Part shown: one piece after another, positions 1-5,311 of the stretch
How the letters are laid out: the number at the start of each line of letters is the position of its first letter
Position numbering within the stretch: position 1 is the first letter of the stretch
DNA from: Bacteroidota bacterium
GTDB taxonomy: Bacteria; Bacteroidota; Bacteroidia; Flavobacteriales; Weeksellaceae
Reading direction: 5' to 3'
Length of the DNA stretch: 11,514 nucleotides
Assembly: GCA_023426625.1 (NCBI GenBank)
Contig: JAFAAJ010000197.1
Span: 1 to 11,514 of the forward strand
The notes under the pieces: model-generated
Database searches by the model: none
The model's input: only the letters and a program-made list of their open reading frames with translations
Told to the model about the DNA's origin: nothing
Position numbers and translations under genes: made by a program

Positions 1-413
1 CCGATGTAAAATATCCCGGAGCTCCGGCTTTTGATCTCCACGAAATCGAAAATGAGCCTTTCACAGTTTTAGATACGGAGATCACCCCGATTGAGGTCAT
101 TCATTATAAGATCACGGTTTTTGGGTATAAGTTTAAAAAACTCGCCTACATTACAGACGCCAATTTTATTTCAGAAACGGAGAAAGAAAAACTGAAAGAT
201 CTGGATGTTCTGGTTCTTAACTGTATCCGAAAGTTTGATCCGCATCCCGCCCATTTTATCCTTCCGGACGTGATTCAGCTGTATGAAGAACTGAAACCGA
301 AAAAATTATTTTTAACCCACATCAGTCATCATTTAGGGCTTCATGATATTGAGGATAAACAACTTCCGGACGGAATGCACCTTGCTTACGACGGTTTGGA
401 AATAGAATTTTAA
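1..413 (+). CDS. MBL-fold metallo-hydrolase, PhnP-like (3' part only)
   Basis: This is the C-terminal 136 residues of a protein whose start lies left of the window; the reading frame is open from base 3 to the TAA at 411-413. The visible part fits the second half of a metallo-beta-lactamase-fold hydrolase of the PhnP type, enzymes that cleave cyclic phosphate diesters. The supporting motifs are YITDAN at visible residues 49-54, whose Asp matches the family's bridging metal ligand, a VLVLNCIR strand at 69-76, and LTHISHH at 104-110 near the C-terminus, which matches the last His ligand of the fold (LTHINH in many relatives). The HxxH-type Zn motif expected earlier in the protein is outside the window. 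Which substrate it cleaves cannot be told: Bacteroidetes carry many such paralogues. The tRNA-Leu promoter starts about 20 bases downstream, so it is a separate unit. Confidence 0.8.
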   Translation, partial: DVKYPGAPAFDLHEIENEPFTVLDTEITPIEVIHYKITVFGYKFKKLAYITDANFISETEKEKLKDLDVLVLNCIRKFDPHPAHFILPDVIQLYEELKPKKLFLTHISHHLGLHDIEDKQLPDGMHLAYDGLEIEF

Positions 414-431
414 ATAAATCTTCACAAAAAA

Positions 432-463
432 TTTTCAAATACTTAAAAAAGTTATTATATTTG
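432..463 (+). promoter_or_regulatory. Promoter of tRNA-Leu (Bacteroidetes type)
   Basis: TATATTTG at 456-463 is an exact match to the Bacteroidetes -7 box TAnnTTTG. A TTTTC at 432-436, 19 bases upstream, is an imperfect match to the -33 TTTG. Transcription would begin near 470, about 12 bases before the tRNA. Confidence 0.6.
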
Positions 464-481
464 CACACCAATTTAAAGCAT

Positions 482-561
482 GCCCAGGTGGCGGAATTGG
501 TAGACGCGCTGGTCTCAAACACCAGTTCTTAGGAGTACCGGTTCGATCCCGGTCCTGGGTA
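482..561 (+). tRNA. tRNA-Leu (anticodon CAA)
   Basis: The cloverleaf can be drawn by eye. The acceptor stem pairs GCCCAGG with CCTGGGT, with a G-U closing pair and A561 as discriminator. The anticodon stem CTGGT/ACCAG holds the 7-base loop CTCAAAC, giving anticodon CAA, which reads UUG. The T arm is ACCGG-TTCGATC-CCGGT. The variable region of about 11 bases fits a class II tRNA such as Leu. CCA is not encoded, as is usual in Bacteroidetes. The last 12 bases of the tRNA are part of the 15-bp repeat that bounds the island to the right, so the gene has served as integration target while staying intact. Confidence 0.95.
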
Positions 562-564
562 CAA
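550..564. repeat. attL: left 15-bp direct repeat, in the tRNA-Leu 3' end
   Basis: CGGTCCTGGGTACAA covers the 3' strand of the T arm, the acceptor stem and 3 bases past the tRNA. An identical copy stands at 4377-4391. Sequence upstream of the repeat is only partly similar in the two places (GTTCGATC here, GTTAAAT there). Confidence 0.75.
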
Positions 565-568
565 CTTT

Positions 569-614
569 AAAGGTTTAATTTATTGTTATCAATATTTTAA
601 ACCTTTTTTTATTT
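569..614 (+). terminator. Terminator behind tRNA-Leu (island-supplied)
   Basis: AAAGGTTTAA (569-578) pairs with TTAAACCTTT (597-606), and inside it TATTG (581-585) pairs with CAATA (590-594). A T-rich tract TTTTTTTATTTT follows on the plus strand. It lies on the island side of the left repeat, so it probably replaced the terminator that was displaced to 4391. Confidence 0.75.
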
Positions 615-616
615 TC

Positions 617-638
617 CATTTTGCCGACATTTTGCCGA
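617..638. repeat. Tandem 11-bp repeat near the left island end
   Basis: CATTTTGCCGA occurs twice with no spacer (617-627 and 628-638), about 50 bases inside the left attachment repeat. Tandem sites at this distance from an att core are where arm-type binding sites of tyrosine recombinases or excisionases lie; that role here is inferred. No matching copy was found near the right end. Confidence 0.5.
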
Positions 639-669
639 ATTTTAAACTTTACGCTAGAAACTTTTTTAT

Positions 670-1431
670 TTAATAGTTTTTTAAATAGCTTTTTCCTTCT
701 TGCAAATATTCAACTCTCTTGCCGTCTCCTGTTCTAAAAAGCGTTTTAATTGTCTTCTCATTACTTGTACCACAGTTAGGACTGTAATAACATACAAAAT
801 GCAAGTGAGAACCGTTGCTCCATCCAGTATTTCCACTATATCCTATTAAGTCTCCCTTTTTCACCTTGTCACCTGCTTTTACTATTACCCCATCGTGCTT
901 CAAATGGTAATAGTCAGCTCTTGTTCCATCAGCATGTAGAATAGAAATATAATTCCCATATTTAGCACAATCTTGTGAAGGACAGCCCTTATTATGATGA
1001 TGAATAGCTCTTATAACTAAACCATCCCTTGAAGCTAAAATTTCTGTTCCCATAGGCATTTCAAAATCAATAGCATTTATATCAGAATGACTAAAATCAC
1101 CATTGTACCCTTGAGTTATTTTATAATATTGACCTTTTTTAAAAGGTAAATCATAAATATAATTTTTATTATAAGGTACGAATTTACCATCCTTACATTT
1201 CAAAATGCGTATCCAGATTTTATACTCTTCTGCATTGAAAGGCATTGATTCCTTTATTTCACATTTGTCAGCTCTACCTCTATTTTTTTTTGCAGAACAT
1301 CTAAAAACATCATCTCCTTCAGAATAATAAAAAATAGTATCTTGTTGTTTACTATCATAGATATGAAATCTATTCTGTGAAAATAAAATTGTATTTAAAA
1401 ACAATAAAAATGAAATTAAAAATTTATCCAT
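670..1431 (-). CDS. Secreted M23-family peptidoglycan metalloendopeptidase
   Basis: M23 (LytM-type) enzymes cut peptide cross-bridges in peptidoglycan using zinc. From the ATG at 1431 the protein has 253 residues. Residues 1-19 form a signal peptide (MDKFLISFLLFLNTILFSQ), so it is exported. An N-terminal region of about 95 residues without a family I recognise is followed by a complete peptidase domain. In numbering from the upstream GTG, the zinc ligands are His119 and Asp126 (SHSDINAIDF) and His215 (HLHF), and the catalytic His is His180 in YYHLK; GYSGNTG lies just before HLHF as in the family. All key residues are present, so it should be active. I prefer the ATG at 1431 over the in-frame GTG at 1443, which would add MQKS and lies in the preceding terminator's T tract. 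It follows the DUF6705 gene but is separated from it by a hairpin terminator. Confidence 0.9.
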   Translation of the reverse strand: MDKFLISFLLFLNTILFSQNRFHIYDSKQQDTIFYYSEGDDVFRCSAKKNRGRADKCEIKESMPFNAEEYKIWIRILKCKDGKFVPYNKNYIYDLPFKKGQYYKITQGYNGDFSHSDINAIDFEMPMGTEILASRDGLVIRAIHHHNKGCPSQDCAKYGNYISILHADGTRADYYHLKHDGVIVKAGDKVKKGDLIGYSGNTGWSNGSHLHFVCYYSPNCGTSNEKTIKTLFRTGDGKRVEYLQEGKSYLKNY

Positions 1432-1441
1432 ACTTTTCTGC

Positions 1442-1475
1442 ACAAAATAAAACCCTCAAATATAATTTGAGGGTT
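1442..1475 (-). terminator. Intrinsic terminator after the DUF6705 gene
   Basis: AACCCTCAAAT (1451-1461) pairs perfectly with ATTTGAGGGTT (1465-1475), 11 bp with a 3-base loop. On the minus strand it is followed by TTTTATTTTG, so it ends leftward transcription. The hairpin also contains TATATTTG on the minus strand, an exact -7 box that could serve the M23 gene, though no good -33 box accompanies it. Confidence 0.8.
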
Positions 1476-1484
1476 AAGTTAATA

Positions 1485-2084
1485 TTATTGTTTTGTTAGT
1501 ACAATATCTTTAGGAAAATTTATTGGAAAGTCTCCATGCTGATCTACATAAGTATTGTGAATACAGTTTTCATCATAAATGCTTGGTAAATATTCAAAAT
1601 GTAAAGTCATCTGTGGGACTAATTGCCCCGTGTTAATGTCTATTAAATTATTGAAATCAGTTATATCTAATGTTGCCCTTTTTCCACACATATTTTTTAA
1701 ATAAAAGTATAATCTTTTAATATTTGGGTTTTTAAGATTAATATTAATACCCATAAATTCAGGATGCAAAAAATCGAAATTAGAGATTCTATCTATTTCA
1801 ACATTTCCACTTGAATTAATAATTTTTCTTTCACCTAATATCATATCTTTATATACATAATCAGAGCTGTCACCTAATTTATATTTCAATTTTTTCAATT
1901 CAAGATAAACGGTTTTTCCATTCCAATTTCCTTTCCATAAGCCTACATATTTGTCTAACTCATTATTTAAATCTTTGTAATATGCTCCATTAGGAACATC
2001 ATTTTTGTAATCTAAAGGATATTCTTGTGAGGAATAAAATTGTACTAATAATATTGAAATTAGTAATAAAAATTTATTTTTCAT
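1485..2084 (-). CDS. DUF6705-like secreted protein of unknown function
   Basis: The protein has 199 residues when started at the ATG at 2084. That start gives a clean signal peptide, MKNKFLLLISILLVQFYSSQ, with export and cleavage near residue 19-20. The open frame runs 28 codons further upstream, but that extension is charged, precedes the signal peptide and overlaps the end of the neighbouring gene, so I reject it. The mature part begins EYPLDYKNDVPNG, then LDKYVGLWKGNW at 44-54 and LYFYLKN at 125-131. This layout matches the flavobacterial DUF6705 family as I remember it: a short periplasmic or secreted beta-rich protein, often in several copies per genome. No catalytic motif is evident. 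It begins 19 bases after the stop of the JAMM-motif lipoprotein gene, so the two are probably co-transcribed; a terminator follows at 1451. Confidence 0.7.
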   Translation of the reverse strand: MKNKFLLLISILLVQFYSSQEYPLDYKNDVPNGAYYKDLNNELDKYVGLWKGNWNGKTVYLELKKLKYKLGDSSDYVYKDMILGERKIINSSGNVEIDRISNFDFLHPEFMGININLKNPNIKRLYFYLKNMCGKRATLDITDFNNLIDINTGQLVPQMTLHFEYLPSIYDENCIHNTYVDQHGDFPINFPKDIVLTKQ

Positions 2085-2103
2085 TTTATATTTTTTATAG
2101 TTA

Positions 2104-3612
2104 TTATGGACATTCATTTGTTTTACGTTGACCATTTTCAAGATATATTTCTGTATTGATTCCATCACTTTCCCTTTTAAAAAGTTTTAATCCAGCCATA
2201 TTCATCTTATTTCCAACAAATTTTAAAAACTCTTTTTCTAATTTTTCACTATTGAAGTTACCATTGTTATGAGCTTTATCTAGATATTTGTTTATATAAT
2301 CATTATTTAAACTTTCTATTTCAGCTAGTGAATATGTTGGTAAACTCACAACATCCGTGCCGTCAAATTTAAGGATATAAGTTCCATAACTTGTAACAAC
2401 TACAAAAGTCAAGTTTTTTAAATCAATCTTTGGGGTGTTAGTAGGAATATCATTCCACGACTTTGCCCATACTAACCAATTATTAAAAAATATAATATCT
2501 CCTGGTGAGAAAACTGGATATAGTCCGTCATAATGAGTATGCATTATTACAAATGTATTACTAAATACTTTAAGATCAACTTGCTTTGTTCCAGGCATAT
2601 TTTGGAGATACTGATTTTGAATACCTGTCTGGCTAGTATTTGGAAGAGGGTAGCCCATTCTATAGCCTCTTTCACTGTCATAACCTGTCATTCCTTCAAG
2701 AGCAGTAATATTATCTTTAAAAGTTTTTTCATTTGAAATAGCCTTTATTCTTTCACATGGAGTTGCATTTTTAATAGGTATAAGTATTATTCCCGAACCT
2801 TCATTACAATCCGCAGTGAGTGCAGCTTTATTAACATTTGGAGAAATTTCATCGACTGCTTCTTCCAATCTAGTTTCTCCACAGTCATTAATATAAATAT
2901 AGCCTGTCAAATTATTATTGCTGTCCCAAATATGGTGTGAGAAAACCCATTCTCCACAATCGCTTCCACTACCTCCAGAACTACCACCTGAGCTTCCGCC
3001 ACCTCCGGAACCACCAATCCATCCCCCACCGGGAAAAGTTGGAAATCCACTGCCGGGGATAGTTACTCCACCTCCCGGAGAGGTTGTAGGAGGATTAGTA
3101 GGAGGACAACCATTATCACCATCCAAATAATTATTTACAGAAATTTCTTTTCCTTCCAAATCATAAGAAATAACCTTTCCTGTAAATCCGTTAAGCACTT
3201 CAAAAGGTTTGTCACCATAACGAACATCTGAGGCATATTCGATAATCTCTGATTTTACTATTTCCTCTCTAACTTCTTTAACCTCATAAGTATAAATAGT
3301 TTTTTCGTCTCCCTCATTTTCTATACTGAAAACATAGTAAACATTATTTCCATCAGTTTTTTTAACAACCATTGAAGATTCAAGGTTAGTAAAGTCTATA
3401 CTCCCCTTTGATAAAGCAAATTGTGAATTTACGATTGGCAATTTCAGATCACTTCTACCTGTCCTACTTTTAATGTATTTAGTGACATGAGGAATATCTG
3501 AAAGTTTAACCACTTGAAGTTTTGATACATTAAGGTCAAATTTTTCTTCATCATCTTTTAATAGTTCTTGTCTGCATCCACCGAAAATAAAAGCGGTACA
3601 TAAAAAGAGCAT
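2104..3612 (-). CDS. Large lipoprotein with Gly/Ser linker and JAMM-like C-terminal domain
   Basis: The 502-residue product begins with a hydrophobic stretch ending in FGGC (lipobox, Cys13), so it should be lipid-anchored in the cell envelope. Residues 14-165 form a domain I do not recognise; 169-218 are a Pro-, Gly- and Ser-rich linker; 219-502 form the C-terminal domain. There, HTH at 358-360, Ser369 and Asp372 have exactly the JAMM spacing (H-x-H, eight residues, S-x-x-D), with Tyr in place of the usual Pro after HxH; Glu314 in DSERGYRMG could be the upstream acid. JAMM (Prok-JAB) proteins are zinc peptidases or isopeptidases, so a hydrolase role is plausible but unproven. The N-terminus is odd: the ATG at 3612 gives a signal peptide without positive charge, while codons for KKISLIKIL precede it in frame without a start. 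See the finding at 3624-3644. DUF6705 follows 19 bases downstream. Confidence 0.75.
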   Translation of the reverse strand: MLFLCTAFIFGGCRQELLKDDEEKFDLNVSKLQVVKLSDIPHVTKYIKSRTGRSDLKLPIVNSQFALSKGSIDFTNLESSMVVKKTDGNNVYYVFSIENEGDEKTIYTYEVKEVREEIVKSEIIEYASDVRYGDKPFEVLNGFTGKVISYDLEGKEISVNNYLDGDNGCPPTNPPTTSPGGGVTIPGSGFPTFPGGGWIGGSGGGGSSGGSSGGSGSDCGEWVFSHHIWDSNNNLTGYIYINDCGETRLEEAVDEISPNVNKAALTADCNEGSGIILIPIKNATPCERIKAISNEKTFKDNITALEGMTGYDSERGYRMGYPLPNTSQTGIQNQYLQNMPGTKQVDLKVFSNTFVIMHTHYDGLYPVFSPGDIIFFNNWLVWAKSWNDIPTNTPKIDLKNLTFVVVTSYGTYILKFDGTDVVSLPTYSLAEIESLNNDYINKYLDKAHNNGNFNSEKLEKEFLKFVGNKMNMAGLKLFKRESDGINTEIYLENGQRKTNECP

Positions 3613-3746
3613 TAAGATTTTAATTAAGCTAATTTTTTTGTCATTGATGTTTAGTTGTTAATTAATATTTGATTTGTTGTCATTGTGATAAAATTGTAAA
3701 ATATTTTACTAGCTAGTGTTATATAATGTAAAGTTATACATGGAGA

Positions 3747-3763
3747 GCGACAAAGCTTGTCGC
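3747..3763. repeat. Short perfect hairpin in AT-rich spacer
   Basis: GCGACAA and TTGTCGC flank the loop AGC. It is conspicuous in its AT-rich setting. Neither strand has a T tract next to it, so it does not look like a terminator; it may be a protein-binding site or part of the folded region to its right. Confidence 0.5.
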
Positions 3764-3840
3764 ATTTGAAAATAAAAAATATTTTTCTCATTCTATTTAT
3801 GTTAATATAAATATAAAAGGCATGAAGCAAAGGTCAATCC

Positions 3841-3984
3841 GTTAGAGAGGTACCGCTAAGAACCCAACAAACCAGAAAGACCCCGCCCCATGCCCATATA
3901 GATACATGGGCGTAAGCCTGTCATTTTTAAGGTTTGTTTGAGGAAAAATTAGCGGTTTTCTCTAACCTAAATAACAGCTTACGC
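3841..3984. ncRNA. Candidate structured RNA or folded DNA element with pseudoknot potential
   Basis: A long nested inverted repeat stands out in AT-rich DNA by its GC content. Three outer helices nest: 3841-3848 with 3959-3966, 3852-3859 with 3949-3956, and 3866-3873 with 3931-3938, each 8 bp. At the tip, 3890-3897 pairs with 3906-3913 (8 bp including one T-G, loop 8). Outside this fold, GCTTACGC (3977-3984) is a perfect complement of GCGTAAGC (3910-3917) inside it, giving either an H-type pseudoknot or an alternative to the tip hairpin. On the plus strand TTTTGTTTT follows the 3977-3984 arm, as in an intrinsic terminator, which hints at a plus-strand transcript ending near 3993. I found no -7 box for that strand, whereas the minus strand has one at 4009-4016; the direction is open. 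I do not recognise a known RNA family. Confidence 0.45.
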
Positions 3985-4008
3985 TTTTGTTTTCGTTAAA
4001 ATTTAGAT

Positions 4009-4016
4009 CAAATATA
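4009..4016 (-). promoter_or_regulatory. Possible -7 box for leftward transcription
   Basis: Read on the minus strand this is TATATTTG, an exact TAnnTTTG. No TTTG lies 19 bases upstream. If used, it would transcribe the folded segment as a leader of about 390 bases for the lipoprotein-DUF6705 operon, for which I found no better promoter. Confidence 0.3.
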
Positions 4017-4183
4017 ATAAAAATTTTATTATTCTTTTGAGGGTTTCCGTAATGCAGGAATAATGAATATGAAATGATGATAAATGTAGATGTTTTGCTG
4101 GAATACCCCGTAAAATTGTGAGATCAAAAAATAAAAAATGTTTTTTCAGAAGGCTTTTTCATGGTTTTTGCATTATTTCGGAG

Positions 4184-4349
4184 TTATTTTCTTTCTTTTT
4201 CCTTCCAGTTTTCCCCATTCATAAAGTTTTGAACGGTCTTGTAACTGCAATCTAAAAACTTTGCTATTTCATGGCTGTTAAACCCATGCAGTAGTATTTA
4301 AAGGCTTTTGCTTTGTTTCATCGGGTATTTTCTTAATTCTTTGTTTCAT
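4184..4349 (-). pseudogene. Decayed small HTH protein gene (two frameshifts)
   Basis: Reading from the ATG at 4349, the frame MKQRIKKIPDETKQK must shift at the T run 4306-4309 to continue as AFKYYCMG, and shift again at 4280-4282 to continue as FNSHEIAKFLDCSYKTVQNF and MNGENWKEKERK up to the stop at 4184-4186. Each shift is explained by loss of one base. The repaired product of about 55 residues is a helix-turn-helix: SHEIAKFLDCSYKTVQNF fits the helix-turn-recognition-helix pattern found in transposase OrfA and phage terminase-type HTH domains, and the NWKEK tail resembles the latter. It sits about 30 bases from the right attachment repeat, where a mobility or regulatory gene of the island would be expected. 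The two lesions mean that no functional protein is made as read. A longer original protein is possible. Confidence 0.6.
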
Positions 4350-4376
4350 TGTGGTATCGGGTAATGGTAGTTAAAT

Positions 4377-4391
4377 CGGTCCTGGGTACAA
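4377..4391. repeat. attR: right 15-bp direct repeat of the tRNA-Leu 3' end
   Basis: Identical to 550-564. To its left the match to the tRNA fades, so no second tRNA is formed. To its right the tRNA-type terminator begins at once. Confidence 0.75.
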
Positions 4392-4432
4392 AAGCTCTTG
4401 TCATCCATTGGATTTCAAGAGCTTTCTTTTTT
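4391..4432 (+). terminator. Original tRNA-Leu terminator, now stranded past the island
   Basis: AAAGCTCTTG (4391-4400) pairs with CAAGAGCTTT (4416-4425), with ATCC/GGAT pairing inside the loop, followed by CTTTTTT. No gene precedes it now; with the island removed it lies immediately behind tRNA-Leu. Confidence 0.85.
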
Positions 4433-4815
4433 CAATTCAAGAACATCTCCCTCTTCTAAAACCCTGTTTAAAATATATTTTTGATAATCAATCATTTAAA
4501 ATCACCGTCATTCCGTAATTTTATTGTATCTTTGTAGAGTATAAAGAACAGGTTTCTGCCTTTGCTATTCTGTTATAGTTTAAAAATTCTATTTTTTTCC
4601 TTTCAGTTTCGCTTTTTCAGCTGCCATTTTTATTAACTGAATAAGTATTGACGACTCACTTTCTTAAAAAGAAGCAGATCAAAGATTATTCATAAGTACT
4701 CAAATAACATTTCATTTCTGCATGGGATTGTTCCCTCAAAATGAAAATATATAGCAACAGCTTTTAACAGCTGTATCATAAGTTTAACATTCATATAACT
4801 AATTATTACATATTT
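4433..4815 (+). other. Long leader region of the cold-shock gene
   Basis: This 383-base stretch has no open frame of note. A -7 box lies at 4527-4534, so most of the region would be a 5' leader of about 275 bases. In it ACAGCT (4757-4762) and AGCTGT (4769-4774) form a 6-bp hairpin about 40 bases before the ATG. Long leaders that refold with temperature are known for cold-shock mRNAs in other bacteria; here this is only an analogy. Confidence 0.4.
4527..4534 (+). promoter_or_regulatory. -7 box, probable promoter of the cold-shock gene
   Basis: TATCTTTG matches TAnnTTTG exactly, on the right strand, in the gap upstream of the gene. No clear -33 TTTG at the usual distance, so support is moderate. 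Confidence 0.45.
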
Positions 4816-5244
4816 ATGGCAGATTCTTTCTCTAAAAAAGAAAATTTCAAGAAAAAAGTCCAAAAACAAAAAGAAAAGGCGCTAAGACGTGAAGAGCGCA
4901 AAGAAAACAACAACAAAGGGAAATCTCTGGACGATATGCTGGTCTACGTAGATCAGTATGGGAGATTAACGTCTACTCCTCCGGAAGCACGTGAAGAAGT
5001 AGATCTTACAGAAATCCAGCTGGGAGCTGCTCCTATTGAGGAAGAAGAGGTTCTGAAAACGGGTATCGTAACTTTCTTCAGTGAAAAAGGATACGGTTTC
5101 ATCACAGAAAACAACGCTAAAGAAAACGTATTTTTCCATCAAAACGACTGTCTGGAACCTGTAAAGAAAGGAAATAAAGTATCTTTTGAAAAAGAGAAAT
5201 CTCCGAAAGGTTTTTCCGCAGTTAATATAAAAGTGATCAAATAA
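4816..5244 (+). CDS. Cold-shock-domain protein with basic N-terminal extension
   Basis: The 142-residue protein has two parts. Residues 1-36 are rich in Lys, Arg and Glu, probably helical and unstructured at the ends; an acidic patch (EEEE, 75-78) precedes the second part. Residues 81-140 are a complete cold-shock domain with the single-strand-binding motifs RNP1 (KGYGFI, 91-96) and RNP2 (VFFH, 105-108), so it should bind single-stranded RNA or DNA and act as RNA chaperone in the cytoplasm. Classical Csp proteins are about 67-70 residues; the N-terminal extension of about 80 residues is a form I associate with Bacteroidetes. It is transcribed alone, from a promoter probably near 4530, and ends in a terminator at 5270. 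Whether it is cold-induced cannot be told from the sequence, but the long leader is compatible with that. Confidence 0.92.
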   Translation: MADSFSKKENFKKKVQKQKEKALRREERKENNNKGKSLDDMLVYVDQYGRLTSTPPEAREEVDLTEIQLGAAPIEEEEVLKTGIVTFFSEKGYGFITENNAKENVFFHQNDCLEPVKKGNKVSFEKEKSPKGFSAVNIKVIK

Positions 5245-5269
5245 TAAGATCATATATTATATCTCTACT

Positions 5270-5306
5270 AAGCTATTTCAACATTGGAATAGCTTTTTAT
5301 TTTTTC
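5270..5306 (+). terminator. Terminator of the cold-shock gene
   Basis: AAGCTATT (5270-5277) pairs with AATAGCTT (5288-5295), extended by a T-G and a C-G pair, loop 6, followed by TTTATTTTTT. Confidence 0.85.
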
Positions 5307-5311
5307 AAAAA

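Larger units (their letters stand above)
3613..4183. other. Gene-free stretch of the island, 3613-4183
   Basis: About 570 bases hold no convincing open reading frame. From left to right it contains the split signal-peptide start of the lipoprotein gene (3624-3644), very AT-rich DNA, a small perfect hairpin at 3747-3763 (GCGACAA-AGC-TTGTCGC) without a T tract on either strand, the GC-rich folded segment 3841-3984, a minus-strand TATATTTG at 4009-4016, and then AT-rich DNA in which I see only a weak 7-bp inverted repeat (ATTATTC 4029-4035 with GAATAAT 4059-4065). Confidence 0.6.
550..4391. mobile_element. tRNA-Leu-integrated genomic island (about 3.8 kb, no integrase seen)
   Basis: The block is bounded by two identical 15-bp copies of the tRNA 3' end. 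Removing the stretch between the copies places the tRNA directly against the strong terminator at 4391-4432, which is the arrangement expected of the empty site. Inside, the genes are AT-rich with an all-minus-strand layout, encode secreted or lipid-anchored proteins, and are followed by a decayed HTH gene and a GC-rich folded segment; flanking genes look like chromosomal housekeeping genes. Site choice in a tRNA 3' end is typical of tyrosine recombinases, but none is encoded here, so the island is either a remnant, or was moved in trans by another element's integrase. Seen directly: the repeats and terminator. Inferred: integration history. Confidence 0.7.

Noticed and set aside
2085..2168. 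28-codon N-terminal extension of the DUF6705 protein
   Set aside because: It would precede a good signal peptide and overlap the end of the upstream lipoprotein gene; the ATG at 2084 is better.
2918..3130. Proline-rich plus-strand ORF of 70 codons
   Set aside because: It is the antisense reading of the Gly/Ser-rich linker of the lipoprotein gene; the repeats come from that linker.
3841..3984. Integron attC site
   Set aside because: The outer arms run GTT...AAC from left to right, the reverse of the RYYYAAC...GTTRRRY layout of attC, and there is no integron integrase or cassette array.
3841..3984. Retron msr-msd
   Set aside because: No reverse transcriptase is encoded in the window on either side, and the fold does not show the separate msr and msd hairpins.
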